From Pictodentalium vernedei (Eukaryota > Mollusca > Scaphopoda > Dentaliida > Dentaliidae), in assembly GCA_031216915.1 (NCBI GenBank), contig CM062289.1, forward strand, positions 444,688,910 to 444,752,909: a stretch of 64,000 nt of DNA. Direction: 5' to 3'. A program made the translations under genes and the position numbers. Under the pieces are notes generated by a model. It ran no database searches. It saw nothing but the letters and a program-made list of their open reading frames with translations, and was not told the DNA's origin. Positions 1-11,094 of the stretch are shown here, in pieces (within the stretch, counting starts at the first letter, position 1; each line of letters begins with the position of its first letter).

Positions 1-72
1 TCTCACGGTCATGATTAGCCATTGTGCATAAATATGTGATCTTCAACATTAATAAATAAATAAATAAATTCG
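1..72 (+). mobile_element. SINE 3' tail (tail type alpha), truncated by window edge
   Basis: The window opens inside a SINE tail: a CACGGTCATGATTAGCC-type segment followed by an ATTAATAAATAAATAAATAAA tail-like run. The same tail ends the SINEs at 10.1, 15.1, 18.5 and 27.2 kb. The head lies outside the window. Confidence 0.75.
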
Positions 73-377
73 CCATATACCAATTGTATACTTTGTTGAG
101 TTCGTTGTTAGCTGATTCTATAATTGCTTCTAAGTTATTGCCAGCCGTGTGGACAGTAGTGTCATCGGCATACGATAACATTTTCATTTTCATCGACGAG
201 GAATTTATATTTAAATTCTTGATAAATATACAAAATGAAGCGATTCGGACGTATCCAATAACTGTGATCGAACAGAGTAATACTCAATATAAAATAATGT
301 GATCACGTGGAACAAATCATTTATTGAAGTTGAACAGCTGAATAACTTTTCAAAGTTCAAAACTTAAAATTTTCATA
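73..377. other. No gene seen
   Basis: AT-rich sequence between two SINEs. A 72-codon open frame is present but has no recognisable motif. Confidence 0.5.
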
Positions 378-757
378 GGGGGCGCGGTGGCTCAATTGGC
401 AGAGGTGCAAGCTGCAAGCCGAGGGGTCCTCGGTTCGAATCCCACCTGCGGCAACCGCGTTGTGTCCTTGGGCAAGACACTTCACTCCCATTGCCCATGT
501 GTGGGCACGATGACGCCGTGTAATAAGGCGTACTGCACGTCGATGGTACGTATGTCTTCAACCAATCTAACCCTGCCTGTGCTGCAGTGCAGAGTTACGA
601 TGTTGGGGAGCTGGCAGTTGTTCGTCGTCGTTGCTCGATGGTTCTCTCCTGGTACTCCGGCTTCCTCCACCCGTAAAACTGTCACCGACACGCTATGACT
701 TTGGCTGTTAAAGTGTCGTTAAACCTTAATAAATAATAAATAAATAAATACATAGAT
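378..757 (+). mobile_element. SINE, tRNA-like head (type 1) with tail type beta
   Basis: Begins GGGGGCGCGGTGGCTCAATT (A-box-like) with a clear B box, GGTTCGAATCC, near 431-441. Then comes the body shared by all SINEs here (TTGTGTCCTTGGGCAAG, then a GGGCACGATGACGCC-like block, then CTCCGGCTTCCTCCACCC). It ends in the beta tail (GTGTCGTTAAACCTTAATAAA) and a short AAAT run. It is transcribed by RNA polymerase III in principle and encodes nothing; the open frames through it are shadows. Confidence 0.9.
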
Positions 758-967
758 AAATAATACGGGTCTGCTTATACGGAATAATGTGACAGTCAGT
801 TCACACCACGGCAGCAATAAGCAACCCCAAATCAATACAACAATAATTTGCCATCAATTTCGCCGAGCACACTAAAACGCTCGTTCAACTCGTCCAGTTC
901 TCCCCCGAGATGGCACACTCATTCGTGTTTGATAGGGGGTTGAATAAGAACAATTAAATATTGATTT

Positions 968-1383
968 ATTTATTTATTTATTTATTTTTTTATTAGGGTT
1001 TAACGACACATTAACAGCCAGGGTCATATCATGTCGGTGACAGTTTGACGGATGGAGGAAGCCGGAGTACCCGGAGAGAACCACCGAGCAACGACGAGCA
1101 GCTGTCAGCTCTCCAACGTCGTAACTCTGAACTCTGCACCGCGGCACAGGCAGGGTTAGATTGGTTGAAGACATGCGCACCATCGACGTGCAGTACGCCT
1201 TAGTACACAGCGCCATCGTGCCCCCATGTAGGCAATTGGGGTTAATTGCCTTTCTCAAGGACACAACGCGGGAGCACGAATCAGTCGCTGAAATGGTCAC
1301 CCATCCAACTACTAACCGCGCTCGACGTTGCTTAACTTCGGTGATCTGACGAGAACCGGTTACCGTGACGCCACCGCGCCCCC
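968..1383 (-). mobile_element. SINE, 5S rRNA-derived head with tail type beta
   Basis: Read on the minus strand, the head matches the 5S rRNA internal promoter: GATCACCGAAGTTAAGCAAC followed by GGATGGGTGACC (C-box-like). The common SINE body and beta tail follow, with the AAAT run at the low-coordinate end. 5S-derived SINEs (SINE3 type) are known in several animal groups. The 150-codon frame across it is not a gene. Confidence 0.88.
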
Positions 1384-1552
1384 AAATTACTGATTTAAAA
1401 GCGTTCATGGGTAATGTTTTATTCATTAATTGGTTGAGTGTTAGAGGCCACTATTAGGGTTTTCAAAACAGTTAGGGTACCATGGCAAAAGCTGATATTT
1501 GTCTTGCTTATGTTTCATAGTCAGTCAAATGCAAACAGTATTTTGTTCATAT

Positions 1553-1624
1553 AAATTTGTTTTATTACAAATTATTGGAGAGTGCCAGTGGCACTTTCCA
1601 ATAATTTGTAATAAAACAAATTTT
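1553..1624. repeat. Near-perfect palindrome (GAGAGTGCC family)
   Basis: Two ~35-bp arms (AAATTTGTTTTATTACAAAT ... GAGAGTGCC) face each other with almost no spacer and would form a long hairpin. A sister copy lies at 10774-10842. Related palindromes with the same GAGAGTGCC centre lie at 6.8, 9.55 and 16.0 kb. Probably the core of a small MITE. Confidence 0.85.
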
Positions 1625-3497
1625 GTATAGGAAATTCACAACACCAAAAACAATCACGCCCTCAAGCAGTTAAAGTGTGTGTGGGAGGGAATGGGAGAAT
1701 GCATTATATGATCTGACAAAGTGAGGGGTATGGCATCCTTGCTACCCACCCCACCGTTTCCCCTGCCACTAGTCGAAGAGGTGTGAAAGTTGCTACGATT
1801 CAAGTAAATCGGAAAGGTTCTTTGCAAAAGATGAGGAGGGACTCTGTACGGTTTGATAGGCTATCCATTGCCTATTGGACGAAAGATCATTCGAATGTGT
1901 TTAACTTCTACTGACATTAAGAACAAGGCCATCTCAACGTCGATGTGAATGGCGTAGAAACGAAATCTATGACGTCGAGAAGTGGGAGAATCAATATTTC
2001 AGTTCCAACATATTCACGATGCCTTTATGGATCAAACTGGAAAAAGAATTAATTTCAAGACCGCTTCGTCTGATCCCAAAGTTGCGACTTATGTGGTGTC
2101 ACTGTTGATCGAACGCGATCCTTGGAACAAATAAAATGAAAAAGAAAAACAACAAAAAAACATTGGTGGATTATCTTCCTTTGCATAAGAACTATTCGCA
2201 TGCGCTCAGCACGTGAACTCCCTCCCCTTTCCTTCCTCAAGCGTGCTGCACCCATAGGGGAAAAATGTGGTGCGTACAAAAAATGGCTCAGATTTAATTC
2301 TGCAATATCGCCCCCTCCCCCACCCCCAAAAGAAAATAAAAAATAAATTTTAGGAACATCTTTTTGTTTATTCAATAAAATATACAACTTTTTCTAGTTT
2401 TTTTCATTAATTCAAAAAATATATATATTGTTTTCATTTATCTAACGACAGACATTTTATTTCCATCCGTTTGAAATGATAACAGTCTGTCAGAAATGAC
2501 TAGAGTGGAACAAGGTCGCCGGAAACCGGGAGGAGCTAGGGGTTCTTCAACCCCCCCCCCCCCCCACCCCAACTTTTTTCGCCGAATATGTTCCTTAGAA
2601 GCGACATGTACAGTCGCTTTCGCCATTTAACAACACTTATTTTGGGTAATCCTTGTAACGAAGTAACGAATTATGACAAACTTGAATTATTTTTCGGCTT
2701 TGTATGATCTCGTTTGACATGCTTAATCGTCAGATACACAAGTTTGTTTATCGGGCTCCCGGGGACGTTCTCGATCTCGATTTTGAGACTGTCTCCCCAC
2801 GAGTTTCACTGAGTTAATACGGATACTAAAATGCAAGGAAATTGAGTGTTTTGGGTCTAATTTATCAAAATTGTCTTCTCTGGGGAGAACCATGGTTGCC
2901 ATGTGTGGGAGCTTGAACTCTCCAAAACGGAATTTTTTTTAGCCCCCCCCCCCCCCCCCCCCCCCCCACACACACACTTCGAATTAGGCTACGGCTTTCA
3001 TGCGGAAGCTTTCGTTCGCGTTAGTTCGTTTCTATCGAACTGCATCTTGAATGTCACATACACTACTCTTGAGTCTTTCGCTCAGTTTGGTGACGTCGAA
3101 GACGTACAAAGGATAGGGCGCCCTGTATTTGTTGGGACTGATGTCCGGATTGCTTATCAAATCGTTCATTCGATTTTGTCCCTAAATCCCGATAAATTCT
3201 GTCTTTTGATTGGTCAGAATGCCTTGGACAAATAGCCATTGCAAAGGATGCACCCAACATCCAAGGTATATGAGAGCGTGCAACATCCAGGGTATAGGGG
3301 CACGCAAAACATTGACGGTATATTGTTTAAGTGAAAGCGTTTCGCTCTCGGTCGCCTCGATATAAAAATCGAACCAAAAAATCTGAAAATAGTCACAATA
3401 TCATCAGATTTCCGACAGTTCGATGATATTTTGCTGTTATAAATTAAATAGTCGAGTAATTAAATGAAACAACTTGAGAAAAATAAAATAAGCACAA
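1625..3497. other. Intergenic; homopolymer C runs only
   Basis: No gene or repeat unit recognised. The tract contains C or G runs near 2310-2330, 2551-2565 and 2943-2967. Several 60-110-codon frames exist but are low-complexity (poly-Pro or poly-Gly from the runs) and not credible genes. Confidence 0.5.
2943..2967 (+). repeat. Poly-C tract (~25 nt) followed by CACACA
   Basis: An uninterrupted C run. It is the longest of about a dozen G/C homopolymers in the window (others near 11886-11922, 12787-12800, 17941-17963, 30474-30510, 37770-37787, 44246-44270 and 54038-54053). The minus strand could form G-quadruplex structures. Confidence 0.9.
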
Positions 3498-3564
3498 ATA
3501 TCGCCCCATGAGTTCCAATGTGTTGCACAAAGACCACACTGGAACTCAGGGGACGATATGTCAA
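3498..3564. repeat. Diverged palindrome (CCTGAG/CTCAGG family)
   Basis: ATATCGCCCCATGAGTTCCA faces TGGAACTCAGGGGACGATAT across a short loop. The arms match the palindromes at 59249-59314 and 62290-62355 (TTCCAATGTGTT motif) and share the TCGTC/CCTGAG ends of those at 23018 and 29766. Likely a small palindromic MITE. Confidence 0.75.
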
Positions 3565-3779
3565 CAAAATACTGTTTTCTCGTTTCCTTAACGATCTAAG
3601 GGATGTAACTGTATCTGTTGTCTTCTGCTTTTGTAAAAACAAAACAATTATTCACCAACTTTGTCCAACTGATTGCGGAGCGCGAGAAACGCGTCCGCAA
3701 ATTTATTTCCACTCTGTTTCTATTGTGTTTCAAACGAGACAAAACGTTATCTCCGCCGGCATGTATGGTGTATGGAGAT

Positions 3780-4295
3780 TTAATACCTGGATGTCTCATT
3801 TAAACTCCTCGCCTGCTGCTCGGTGTTTAAAAACCGACATCCACATATTAAATCGTCATATACCATACATGTTGGCGGAGGTAACTTATAATTTTTCGAT
3901 CTGAAGTCCGTGGTGTTGCCGTACATCCTACAGAAGTCTTTATTATCGAACGAGGTATCATAATCTATGGTGGAATATCTCGTGGCATTGAGAATCACAT
4001 GCAGGCTTCTTACATTCAATGATCGAATAGGTTCGGATTCTTTTCTTGAGAACCGTCCCTGTTGGCTTGAAAGCCTGCTATAATGAAATGCGGATGTTAC
4101 GAGGAAGATTTCACCGTCAGTCGCCATCCGAACGTTTTCCTTCTGGAAATGCTCACCATATCGGACTGCCTCATTCTGAATCCCGATGGTTATAAAGTTT
4201 TTGTCCCAATGGTCTTGTAGAGTTTGAATTTTTCCGCGTCGGCTGTTTTCACGTGTGGCAGGAACCATGATACCTTGCTTAGTAGCACTCTTCAT
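3780..4295 (-). CDS. Hypothetical ORF, possible exon or degraded gene (171 codons)
   Basis: An open frame of 171 codons, less AT-rich than its surroundings and not part of any repeat I can see in this window. I do not recognise the product. It is hydrophilic, with no obvious signal peptide or membrane segment. Its start codon overlaps the stop of the preceding minus-strand frame (4295-4576) in a TGATG arrangement, so the two may be one coding stretch broken by a one-base shift, or two exons of a host gene. The last ~50 codons approach a short repeated stretch (ACCATACATG-like, near 3750 and 3860), which may not be coding. Function unknown. Confidence 0.25.
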   Translation of the reverse strand: MKSATKQGIMVPATRENSRRGKIQTLQDHWDKNFITIGIQNEAVRYGEHFQKENVRMATDGEIFLVTSAFHYSRLSSQQGRFSRKESEPIRSLNVRSLHVILNATRYSTIDYDTSFDNKDFCRMYGNTTDFRSKNYKLPPPTCMVYDDLICGCRFLNTEQQARSLNETSRY

Positions 4296-4576
4296 CAGCA
4301 GCCTGCACGATGAAACTGTAAACTGTCGTCTTTCTCACGCACCAGTGTGAGGTTGTGGCGGAATCTGTACAGATCTTGTTGTAATCTTTGGCAAATCCGA
4401 AAATGGGTTTGAAAGGTATCCTGAAAGAACACGATCTTTGGGATCCGGGTTTGAGCGATGTCTTTCTGTCTCACTCCTCCACCCACGTTGTCGACACTCG
4501 CTTCGGGAGAGGTGGTGTCTTTCGCCGAGAGTTGATTGAGAACTCTAGATTTGGAAAAATCGTCGGGATATTTCAA
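4295..4576 (-). CDS. Hypothetical ORF upstream of and overlapping the 3780-4295 ORF (93 codons)
   Basis: A 93-codon open frame just upstream, on the minus strand, of the 171-codon frame and overlapping it by a few bases at TGATG. The product is charged and soluble-looking and I recognise no domain. If the pair is real, about 260 residues were originally continuous. No splice sites or polyadenylation signal could be assigned with confidence, so chance openness is a real possibility. Confidence 0.22.
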   Translation of the reverse strand: MKYPDDFSKSRVLNQLSAKDTTSPEASVDNVGGGVRQKDIAQTRIPKIVFFQDTFQTHFRICQRLQQDLYRFRHNLTLVREKDDSLQFHRAGC

Positions 4577-4848
4577 GAGTCACAAACATGGTCGTAGCTT
4601 AACCGTGATGAAATATGGAGTATATCTCTTTACTGGAAATTAGAAATTTTATCTTGTTGAATAGATGGATTTTCCATTATTAGCTCGAGTGATGACGTCA
4701 CCTTTGGAATAATCGCTATCGTTCGCCACTTTTGTCAATCGTACTTGTATCATGAGATAACTCTCGCTGATGTGAACGAAGAGATCTTGCATCTTGATAT
4801 TGATTCATATCTCTCCCGCATTATTGAGATTGGTTCCCATCAGATTAG

Positions 4849-4850
4849 GG

Positions 4851-4881
<31 letters not shown>

Positions 4882-5003
4882 GTCTCTCTCTGTCTCTCTG
4901 TCTCTCTGTCTCTCTGTCTCTCTCTCTCTGAGACCGTGATCCGAATAAAAATTAAATCTCACTTCCGATTTAATAACCTCCCATCTCTCTCTCTCTCTCT
5001 CCC

Positions 5004-5055
<52 letters not shown>

Positions 5056-5129
5056 TCTCCCCTCTCATTATCAAATAATGTATATGGATAGAGAACGTGA
5101 TCCTAACACTTCCGATTTAATTAATTTAT

Positions 5130-5190
<61 letters not shown>
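4849..5190 (+). repeat. (CT)n microsatellite in three blocks
   Basis: TCTCTC-type runs occupy about 4849-4932 (with interspersed G), 4984-5066 and 5132-5189. Between them sits a repeated spacer (ACTTCCGATTTAAT in two of the gaps), so the array probably arose by duplication of a CT block plus spacer. Serine/leucine frames through it are artefacts. Confidence 0.95.
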
Positions 5191-5722
5191 AGTTGATCGT
5201 CGTAAACATCAAAGGCCATCAAAAAAAAGTAAAAGGATACGCCACAGTAGATTGTGTCCGCTAATCATTATATTCTTTGAGAGACGCGGAGCAAAACCAC
5301 TAAATTTTACGTTTTAATGAAACAATTTTTTAAAAATTCGAAAATTCGATTTACAAGTCGTACAATTTTGGTTTGAAAACGAAAACAAACAAACTACACG
5401 TTTTTTTAACAAAATCTTGTTTTTTCTCTGTCAACAATCCCATGTTATTACCAATTCACCTAAAACACTTTCGAAACCTGTAATTTAAGGTGTTCCAGAA
5501 AATGTCTTAGGGATTCCCATACTAAAAGCTGACACGCAAAAACGAAAACTTGTAAAAATTAACAGTGAAAACTCCCATACAACCTACTTCTTTCAGCCGA
5601 TCTGGACATTAACATAAGATTTTTCATGGTGTACGATAATTTTTATAATTTCGTGAATGGTTCTTTGCTACTTTACTACTGTGTAAAAAGAAGGGGACTT
5701 TTTAGACATTTTCTAATTCGCC
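5191..5722. other. No gene or repeat recognised
   Basis: AT-rich sequence without a long open frame or repeat that I can identify. Confidence 0.5.
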
Positions 5723-5962
5723 TTAACCCATTGAACACTAGCAGCCCTTTTTCCGCCCAGGAACATGACACGTCATAATTTCATTAAATTGGATGGATGC
5801 TAAGTGCATTTGTGTGGTAGACCAATCAATATTTTCAACGTGCAGCCCCAAGGCTGCACGTTGAAAATATTAATTGGTCTACCCCTAAATAATGAACATG
5901 GACTCTTCCAGTTGCTGTCATTGAACTAATATGGATTATACCACCAAGGTTTAAAGGGTTAA
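5723..5962. mobile_element. TTAA-flanked MITE, family B (copy B1, complete)
   Basis: Bounded by TTAA at 5723-5726 and 5959-5962, with CCC-type ends (TTAACCCATTGAACAC and AGGTTTAAAGGGTTAA). At its centre is a palindrome, GACCAATCAATATTTTCAAC...GGTC, around GCAGCC/GGCTGC. TTAA duplication with CCC ends is the signature of the piggyBac superfamily, so I infer a non-autonomous piggyBac-like element. Other copies: 36.7, 37.0, 41.1 and 46.3 kb. Confidence 0.85.
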
Positions 5963-6798
5963 AATCTAAATTTTTTGAAGGTGCGCGTTAAGTAAAATAC
6001 CCATATATACAATACTGTCATATTAGTTGAGTTTATTCTTGGGAAAAACATTCGTGAGATTTAAATTCTCTGTGGGAAACTGTTGTTTGGAAATATGTGA
6101 TTTTAATCACCAATAAATGAAAAAGATTTAAATCTCTTCCATTGACTTCCAATTTCCAAAGTATTTTTAGTGGTAATGCTCCAGTTTTCTTTTTCATTTT
6201 TTTACAGGACTATCACCAACCAAAGACTATTAACACACTTACCCATCAGTCTTCGTTGCCTTGCTTTTCCTTCCAGTCAGACGTTCTTTTGTGCATTCTT
6301 GCGAAAATAAAGTAGAAAACAATATCAATCCGATTTTGAACCCTTCCTCGATCACAAGAAAGTGCCAAAAATAAGCAATAATGGTCGAAGGGAAGTAACT
6401 CTATTTCCCTGTCTGAATTCCCAATGAACACAACAATGCAATATTCAGCCCACAAAGTTTGGGGGGAAAGGTTCACTTTTCTTTGCACGACTGTTAAGCG
6501 AGACATGGGGAGAGAATGTAAAATGACGCTGAAACAAAGTTTTAATTTTCTACAAACCATTGATGTACCAAATGCCATATTTGGGTCAAAATCGTGGCAG
6601 GTCAGATACAAAACATTCGATTTCCATACAATGATTTTGTACAAACGCCAGAAGAGGCCGTGAATATTAAATTAGGGCACCGAAAATCTCACGGCTCTTG
6701 AGGCCGCAGATATTGCACCTTTTTACACTTTGCTGTTCTCCGCTTAACTGGTAGAGTTCTAAATTAGTGTTGGTCATCAAATCTTGTGCACATGTCGT
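5963..6798. other. No gene recognised
   Basis: AT-rich. A 132-codon minus-strand frame (6246-6644) is open, but the product shows no motif and I do not call it a gene. Confidence 0.45.
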
Positions 6799-7622
6799 TG
6801 CCTTGTTACAATTTATGGGAGAGTGCCTATGGGCACTCTCCCATAAATTGTAACAAGGCAAACCCTAACGGACTAGCTAATATTACTTCAAAGATAATAC
6901 AAAGCACTGAATATGAGCCTCCAAGATGTGGTACCTTCACTTCAGGGAGCGCGGTGGCGTCGCGGTAACCGGTACACGTCAGATCACCGCAGTTAAGCAA
7001 CGTCGAGCGTGGTTAGTAGTTGGATGGGTGACCATTTCAGCGACTGATTCGTGCTCCCGCGTTGTGTCCTTGGGCAACGCACTTAACCCCGATTGCCTAC
7101 GTGGGGGCACGATGACACTGTGTACTAAGGCCTACTGCACGTCGATGGTGCGCATGTCTTCGACCAATCTAACCCTGCCTGTGCCGCGGTGCAACGTTCA
7201 GAGTTACGATATTGGAGGGCTGACAGCTGCTCGTCGTTGCCCGGTGGTTCTCTCCGGATACTCCGGCTTCCTCCACCCGTAAAACTATTACCGACATGAT
7301 ATGACCCTGGTTGTTAATGTGTAGTTAAACCCTGATAAATAAATACTAATAAATAAATGCACTCACTTCAGAATAAAGCCCAAATATGGGCTTCCACCAC
7401 TCTACCAGTTAAGTATTGTATGCAACGGTGACCAGTCTGTTTGGGCAAATCAAACAAAAAGCAGGTATTCCAGAACTCTTCTTCTGTTATAAGATCTTTC
7501 TGTACGGGGGGGCGTGATGCTAAGAGAGATCAAGAGAGTACACTTTGTCCACGATTTGAAACCATTCTTATCAGTACGACGCCAGTTGGGACGATTTTGG
7601 AATTCCGAAGCTTCACGCGTGC
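6799..7622 (+). repeat. Dispersed element, copy 1 (contains a SINE)
   Basis: Starts with the palindrome TTGCCTTGTTACAATTTATG...GAGAGTGCC (6799-6860), then unique-looking sequence ending near GACGATTTTGGAATTCC. The same sequence recurs at 9546-9975 and, inverted, at 15880-16068. This copy is split by the SINE at 6946-7364; the other two are not. Confidence 0.85.
6946..7364 (+). mobile_element. SINE, 5S-derived head with tail beta, with target-site duplication
   Basis: The 5S-like head GATCACCGCAGTTAAGCAAC...GGATGGGTGACC is followed by the shared body and tail beta. It is flanked by a 9-bp direct repeat, TCACTTCAG (6937-6945 and 7365-7373). Paralogous sites without the insert at 9.69 kb and 15.92 kb confirm both boundaries. 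Confidence 0.93.
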
Positions 7623-8311
7623 CTATCTTAAATATACATGCACCTACAGGGAATGTAAAAGTAATTTCTGGTCGAATTGTTCGAAAAACGCATGAAAAGC
7701 AAGTGCTCCAAAACTATGTATAATGTACATGTACTGATGCACTGAAACAATATGGATATCTATCTCCGTGTCCACATCAGGTATTCAGGCTGATGTCATA
7801 TGGACAAATGGCCACAAATGCAGTGGGGAGGGGGGTGGAGGGGGGCTCATGGATTTTTTGAAACAATATATCCTTCAATAAACATTTTCCCCTAATTTCC
7901 CATAGACGACCAATGTAACGCGGAGCACGCGTTGTTGGGGTGACACGTATTTCCGTCGTCCAATGCGTTTTCTTACGGGTGTGTTTTGATGTTGTGTTCG
8001 AATGAATGGAAAATATTTGATGACAGGACACAATCGGACAATTGTCTAAAATCACAGAAAAGGGTACGTTTTTCCCAAAAGGATTCCGAAACCTGTTTAT
8101 ATGATTCGAATTCTTTTAAACGCCTGTTGGTATGAGAGGCACGTAGTGTTATTGGGTCTTAAATAGCGTGGTCGTGTCCCTTTTAATGCGAGTATGACTG
8201 ATTACCATAAATATGGTCCGACAGCTGTTTGTTAGTTCGGATTCTCTTGAAATCCTCTGTTCATATCCATTTCAGGCCCTATTCCTTGCCATACCTGGCA
8301 TCTCTCATCGT
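7623..8311. other. No gene recognised; G-rich stretch near 7820-7850
   Basis: Contains a G-rich tract (GGGGAGGGGGGTGGAGGGGGG-like) near 7820. Short open frames only. Confidence 0.45.
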
Positions 8312-8559
8312 ATAACCGTTTACTTAACATGAAAAGCAGACGACACTTGCAAAAAAAATTCTTGAATAACTATTATTTTAATTTTTTTGTCTCAAAAACA
8401 TAAGTTATGACCCCTCATTGGAACGAGCTCGACGAGCTCGTTCCAATGGGGGGGTCATAACCTATGTTTTTGAGACAAAAAATGAAAGAATAATGAAAAT
8501 TAATTGGTTTTGAGAATAGCGCTGGCCGTTTTTGGCCGTTACGTTAGGTAAAGGGATAA
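8312..8559 (+). mobile_element. TTAA-type MITE, family A (copy A1)
   Basis: Left end TTTACTTAACATGAAAAGCA, right end CGTTAGGTAAAGGG. The centre is a ~100-bp palindrome whose arms read from TTTTTGTCTCAAAAACATA to the GAGCTCGACGAGCTC midpoint. The flanking TTAA is degraded (ATAA), so this is an older copy. Confidence 0.88.
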
Positions 8560-8974
8560 TTAAATTCAGCCTTCGCTGTCTCAGACTCCATGCTTTGCTC
8601 TCGACCAAGCAGGTTGTTTTATTTTCCGTAGTTTATATCTGTCTACCCAGAATTTTCTCCCATGTGTATAACCGGAGCCTGTATGGTTCCTAAGACTAAG
8701 CCTGAATGTCAGTCGAGCATTGACCAGAACAGGCATTGCTCTAATCTCACTGAGCAAATAAGCTATCGAGCTATTATTCGAAGGATCAACTCATCTCGGG
8801 AAAATGTGTGCCGACGTTCTGTCAGCCATACTATGAGGCTGCCGAACCTGGGGTGCGGAACTTCAGGTGAGACTTGAGGGACTTTAGGTGAGACTTCGTT
8901 GAGGGATTTCTCATGTGCTCATATCATAAGAGACGAACTGACAAATCTATATCGAGATATAATATCTGACACGA
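8560..8974. other. No gene recognised
   Basis: A 71-codon plus frame (8662-8877) with several Cys and Arg is open but matches no family I know. Not called. Confidence 0.4.
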
Positions 8975-9011
8975 GGTGGCCCAGTCTGTCGAAAGTGTCG
9001 TTAAACACCGA

Positions 9012-9082
<71 letters not shown>
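8975..9082 (+). mobile_element. SINE tail (beta) with long (AAAT)n microsatellite
   Basis: GTGTCGTTAAACACCGATAAA is the SINE tail-type end. It runs straight into about 17 repeats of AAAT to 9082. Only the 3' end of the SINE is recognisable. Confidence 0.8.
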
Positions 9083-9545
9083 AGTCATCCGATTGGTTAG
9101 TTAGTCGCGTAAAGCGACCTGATTGACCCCATTAAAGCCTTGGCCAAGGACAGAGGTCGGGACAGGACCAGAGATAGTTAGCAAGCTTGTAGTAGTGATA
9201 CAAGTCAGTTGTGGTGGTGGAAGGCTCTAGCACAGGGCAGATAGTGGTAGCCAATGCATAAACCATTAGTATTAGAAGGCTATGGTATTCGGTTAAAATA
9301 TTACCAAGCACCCCACTTTCGGCTCCCCTATCGTAGACCGACAGAATGTCGGCACCCTCTTTTTCTGAGAAAATTCGATGTGTCATGCGAGGAGCCACTC
9401 TTTCGAAAAAAACGGAAAAATGATAACATTGAAGGCTTCCTTATGCTGGAGTGTTGAACGTTTGGATCTCAACCACAACCCCAGAGAGGGAGGCTGAGGT
9501 ATAAATACAAGCTATCGAGAACTTGTTAATTTTGGTCCGATGATC
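9083..9545. other. No gene recognised
   Basis: Two overlapping antisense frames of 67 and 88 codons, neither with motifs. Nothing callable. Confidence 0.45.
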
Positions 9546-9975
9546 TTGTTACAATATCTGCGAGAGTGCCTATGGGCACTGTCCCATAAATTGTAACAAG
9601 GCAAACCCTTACGGACTAAATAATATTACTCAAAAGATAACATAAGGCACACCCACTGAATATGAGCCTTCAAGCTGTGGTACCTGCACTTCAATATAAA
9701 GCCCAAATATGGTCTTCCATCACTCTACCAGTTAAGTATTGTATGCAACGATTACTCGTCTGTTTGGGCAAACCAGCCAAAAAATAGGTATCCCAGAATT
9801 GAATCAAAGTAGTTTCAGGAAAACGAAACCTCCTTCAACTCTTCTTCTATAAAAAGATCTTTTGTTTAGGAGGCGTAATGCAAGGAAAGATCAAGAGAGT
9901 ACACTTTGTCGACGACTTGAAAACGTCTTAATCAGTGCGACGCCAATTGGAACGATTTTGGAACTCCTAAGCTGT
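9546..9975 (+). repeat. Dispersed element, copy 2 (empty SINE site)
   Basis: Diverged copy of 6799-7622, starting with a GAGAGTGCC palindrome. At the position where copy 1 has its SINE, this copy reads straight through TGCACTTCAATATAAAG (9685-9701). It carries a ~40-bp extra segment near 9800 that copy 1 lacks. Confidence 0.85.
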
Positions 9976-10078
9976 TGTTGCGGGGTATACTAACAATGAA
10001 TTCAGTGTGTATACGGTATAACAATGGGAGTTTATTATAAAAGTATACTAAAAACCGAAATTACTAACAAGATAACCA

Positions 10079-10483
10079 GGGGGCGCGGTGGCGTTGCGTG
10101 GCGTTGCGGTAACCGGTTCTCGTCAGATCACCGAAGTAAAGCAACGTCGAGCCCGGTTAATCCTCGGATGGATGACCGTCTTAGCGATTGATTCGGACTC
10201 CCGCGTTGTGTCCTTGGGCAAGGCACTTAACCCCGATTGCCCACATGGGGGCACAATGACGCCGTGCACTAAGGCGTACTGCACGTCGATAGTGCCCATG
10301 TCTTCAACCAATCTAACCCTGCCTGTGCTGCAGTGCGGAGTTACGATGTTGGGGAGCTGGCAGCTGCTCGTCGTTGCTCGGTGGTTCTCTCCGGGTATTC
10401 CGGCTTCCTCCAACCGTAAAACTGTCACGGTCATGATTAGCCATTGTGCACAAGTACGTGACCTTAAACACCAATAAAAAAAA
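10079..10483 (+). mobile_element. SINE, 5S-derived head with tail alpha
   Basis: The 5S head (GATCACCGAAGTAAAGCAAC ... GGATGGATGACC) is preceded by a short internal duplication, GGCGTTGCG. The common body follows, then the alpha tail (CACGGTCATGATTAGCC, TTAAACACCAATAAA). This head-tail pairing differs from the other three 5S-headed copies, which all carry tail beta. Confidence 0.9.
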
Positions 10484-10773
10484 ATAAGATGACAATGTTT
10501 GATCAGGTCTGTACAACTAAATTACTTTTAAATTTTGATGATGGATGAAGTTGTAAGTTGATGGAATGAGGCCATAGGATACTGATGATCTGCAAATAAT
10601 ATTTATTTTTTGGTGTTAAACCCTCTGAGACTTCACTGTGAATTCAGTTTCTTCAACATTTTTCAACATCCGACGTCAAATGTAGGAAAGTACAAATAAC
10701 AAGATATTTTCACATCAGTGATTATTTGATTGAGGGCTGGATTATTTTTGGTGGTCTGAATTTGTTATTCAAA

Positions 10774-10842
10774 ACTTGTTTTATTACAAATTATTAGAGA
10801 GTGCCAGAGGCACTCTCTAATAATTTGTAATAAAACAAATTT
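10774..10842. repeat. Palindrome, sister of 1553-1624
   Basis: TTTTATTACAAATTATTAGA faces its complement around GAGTGCCAGAGGCACTC. The arms are nearly perfect. Same family as 1553-1624. Confidence 0.85.
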
Positions 10843-11094
10843 ATATAAACAAAATATTATTTGTGTCTGAGTGAATATAAAATATAAGCAAGGAAAGTGT
10901 TGGCTTTTGCTCTCGTATCCTCATTTTTTGAAAGCCCTGATAGTGGATTCTAGAACTCAACCAGTCAAGAAGTCTTGACAGCAGGATTATAATAATCGAA
11001 AAATAATCGAATAATCGAAAAATAATAACAAAACAAATGACCACAAAGTACCAACGCGCTATTTGATTGCGAATGTAATAACACTTACAAAAGT

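Noticed and set aside
431-441. Functional tRNA gene suggested by a good B box
   Set aside because: The sequence continues into a SINE body and tail, and the acceptor stem does not close; a SINE head, not a tRNA gene.
974-1426. 150-codon minus-strand ORF
   Set aside because: It lies inside a 5S-headed SINE. Similar frames appear in other SINE copies and reflect the shared non-coding body.
4745-5317. Ser/Leu-rich ORFs
   Set aside because: Pure (CT)n microsatellite translation.
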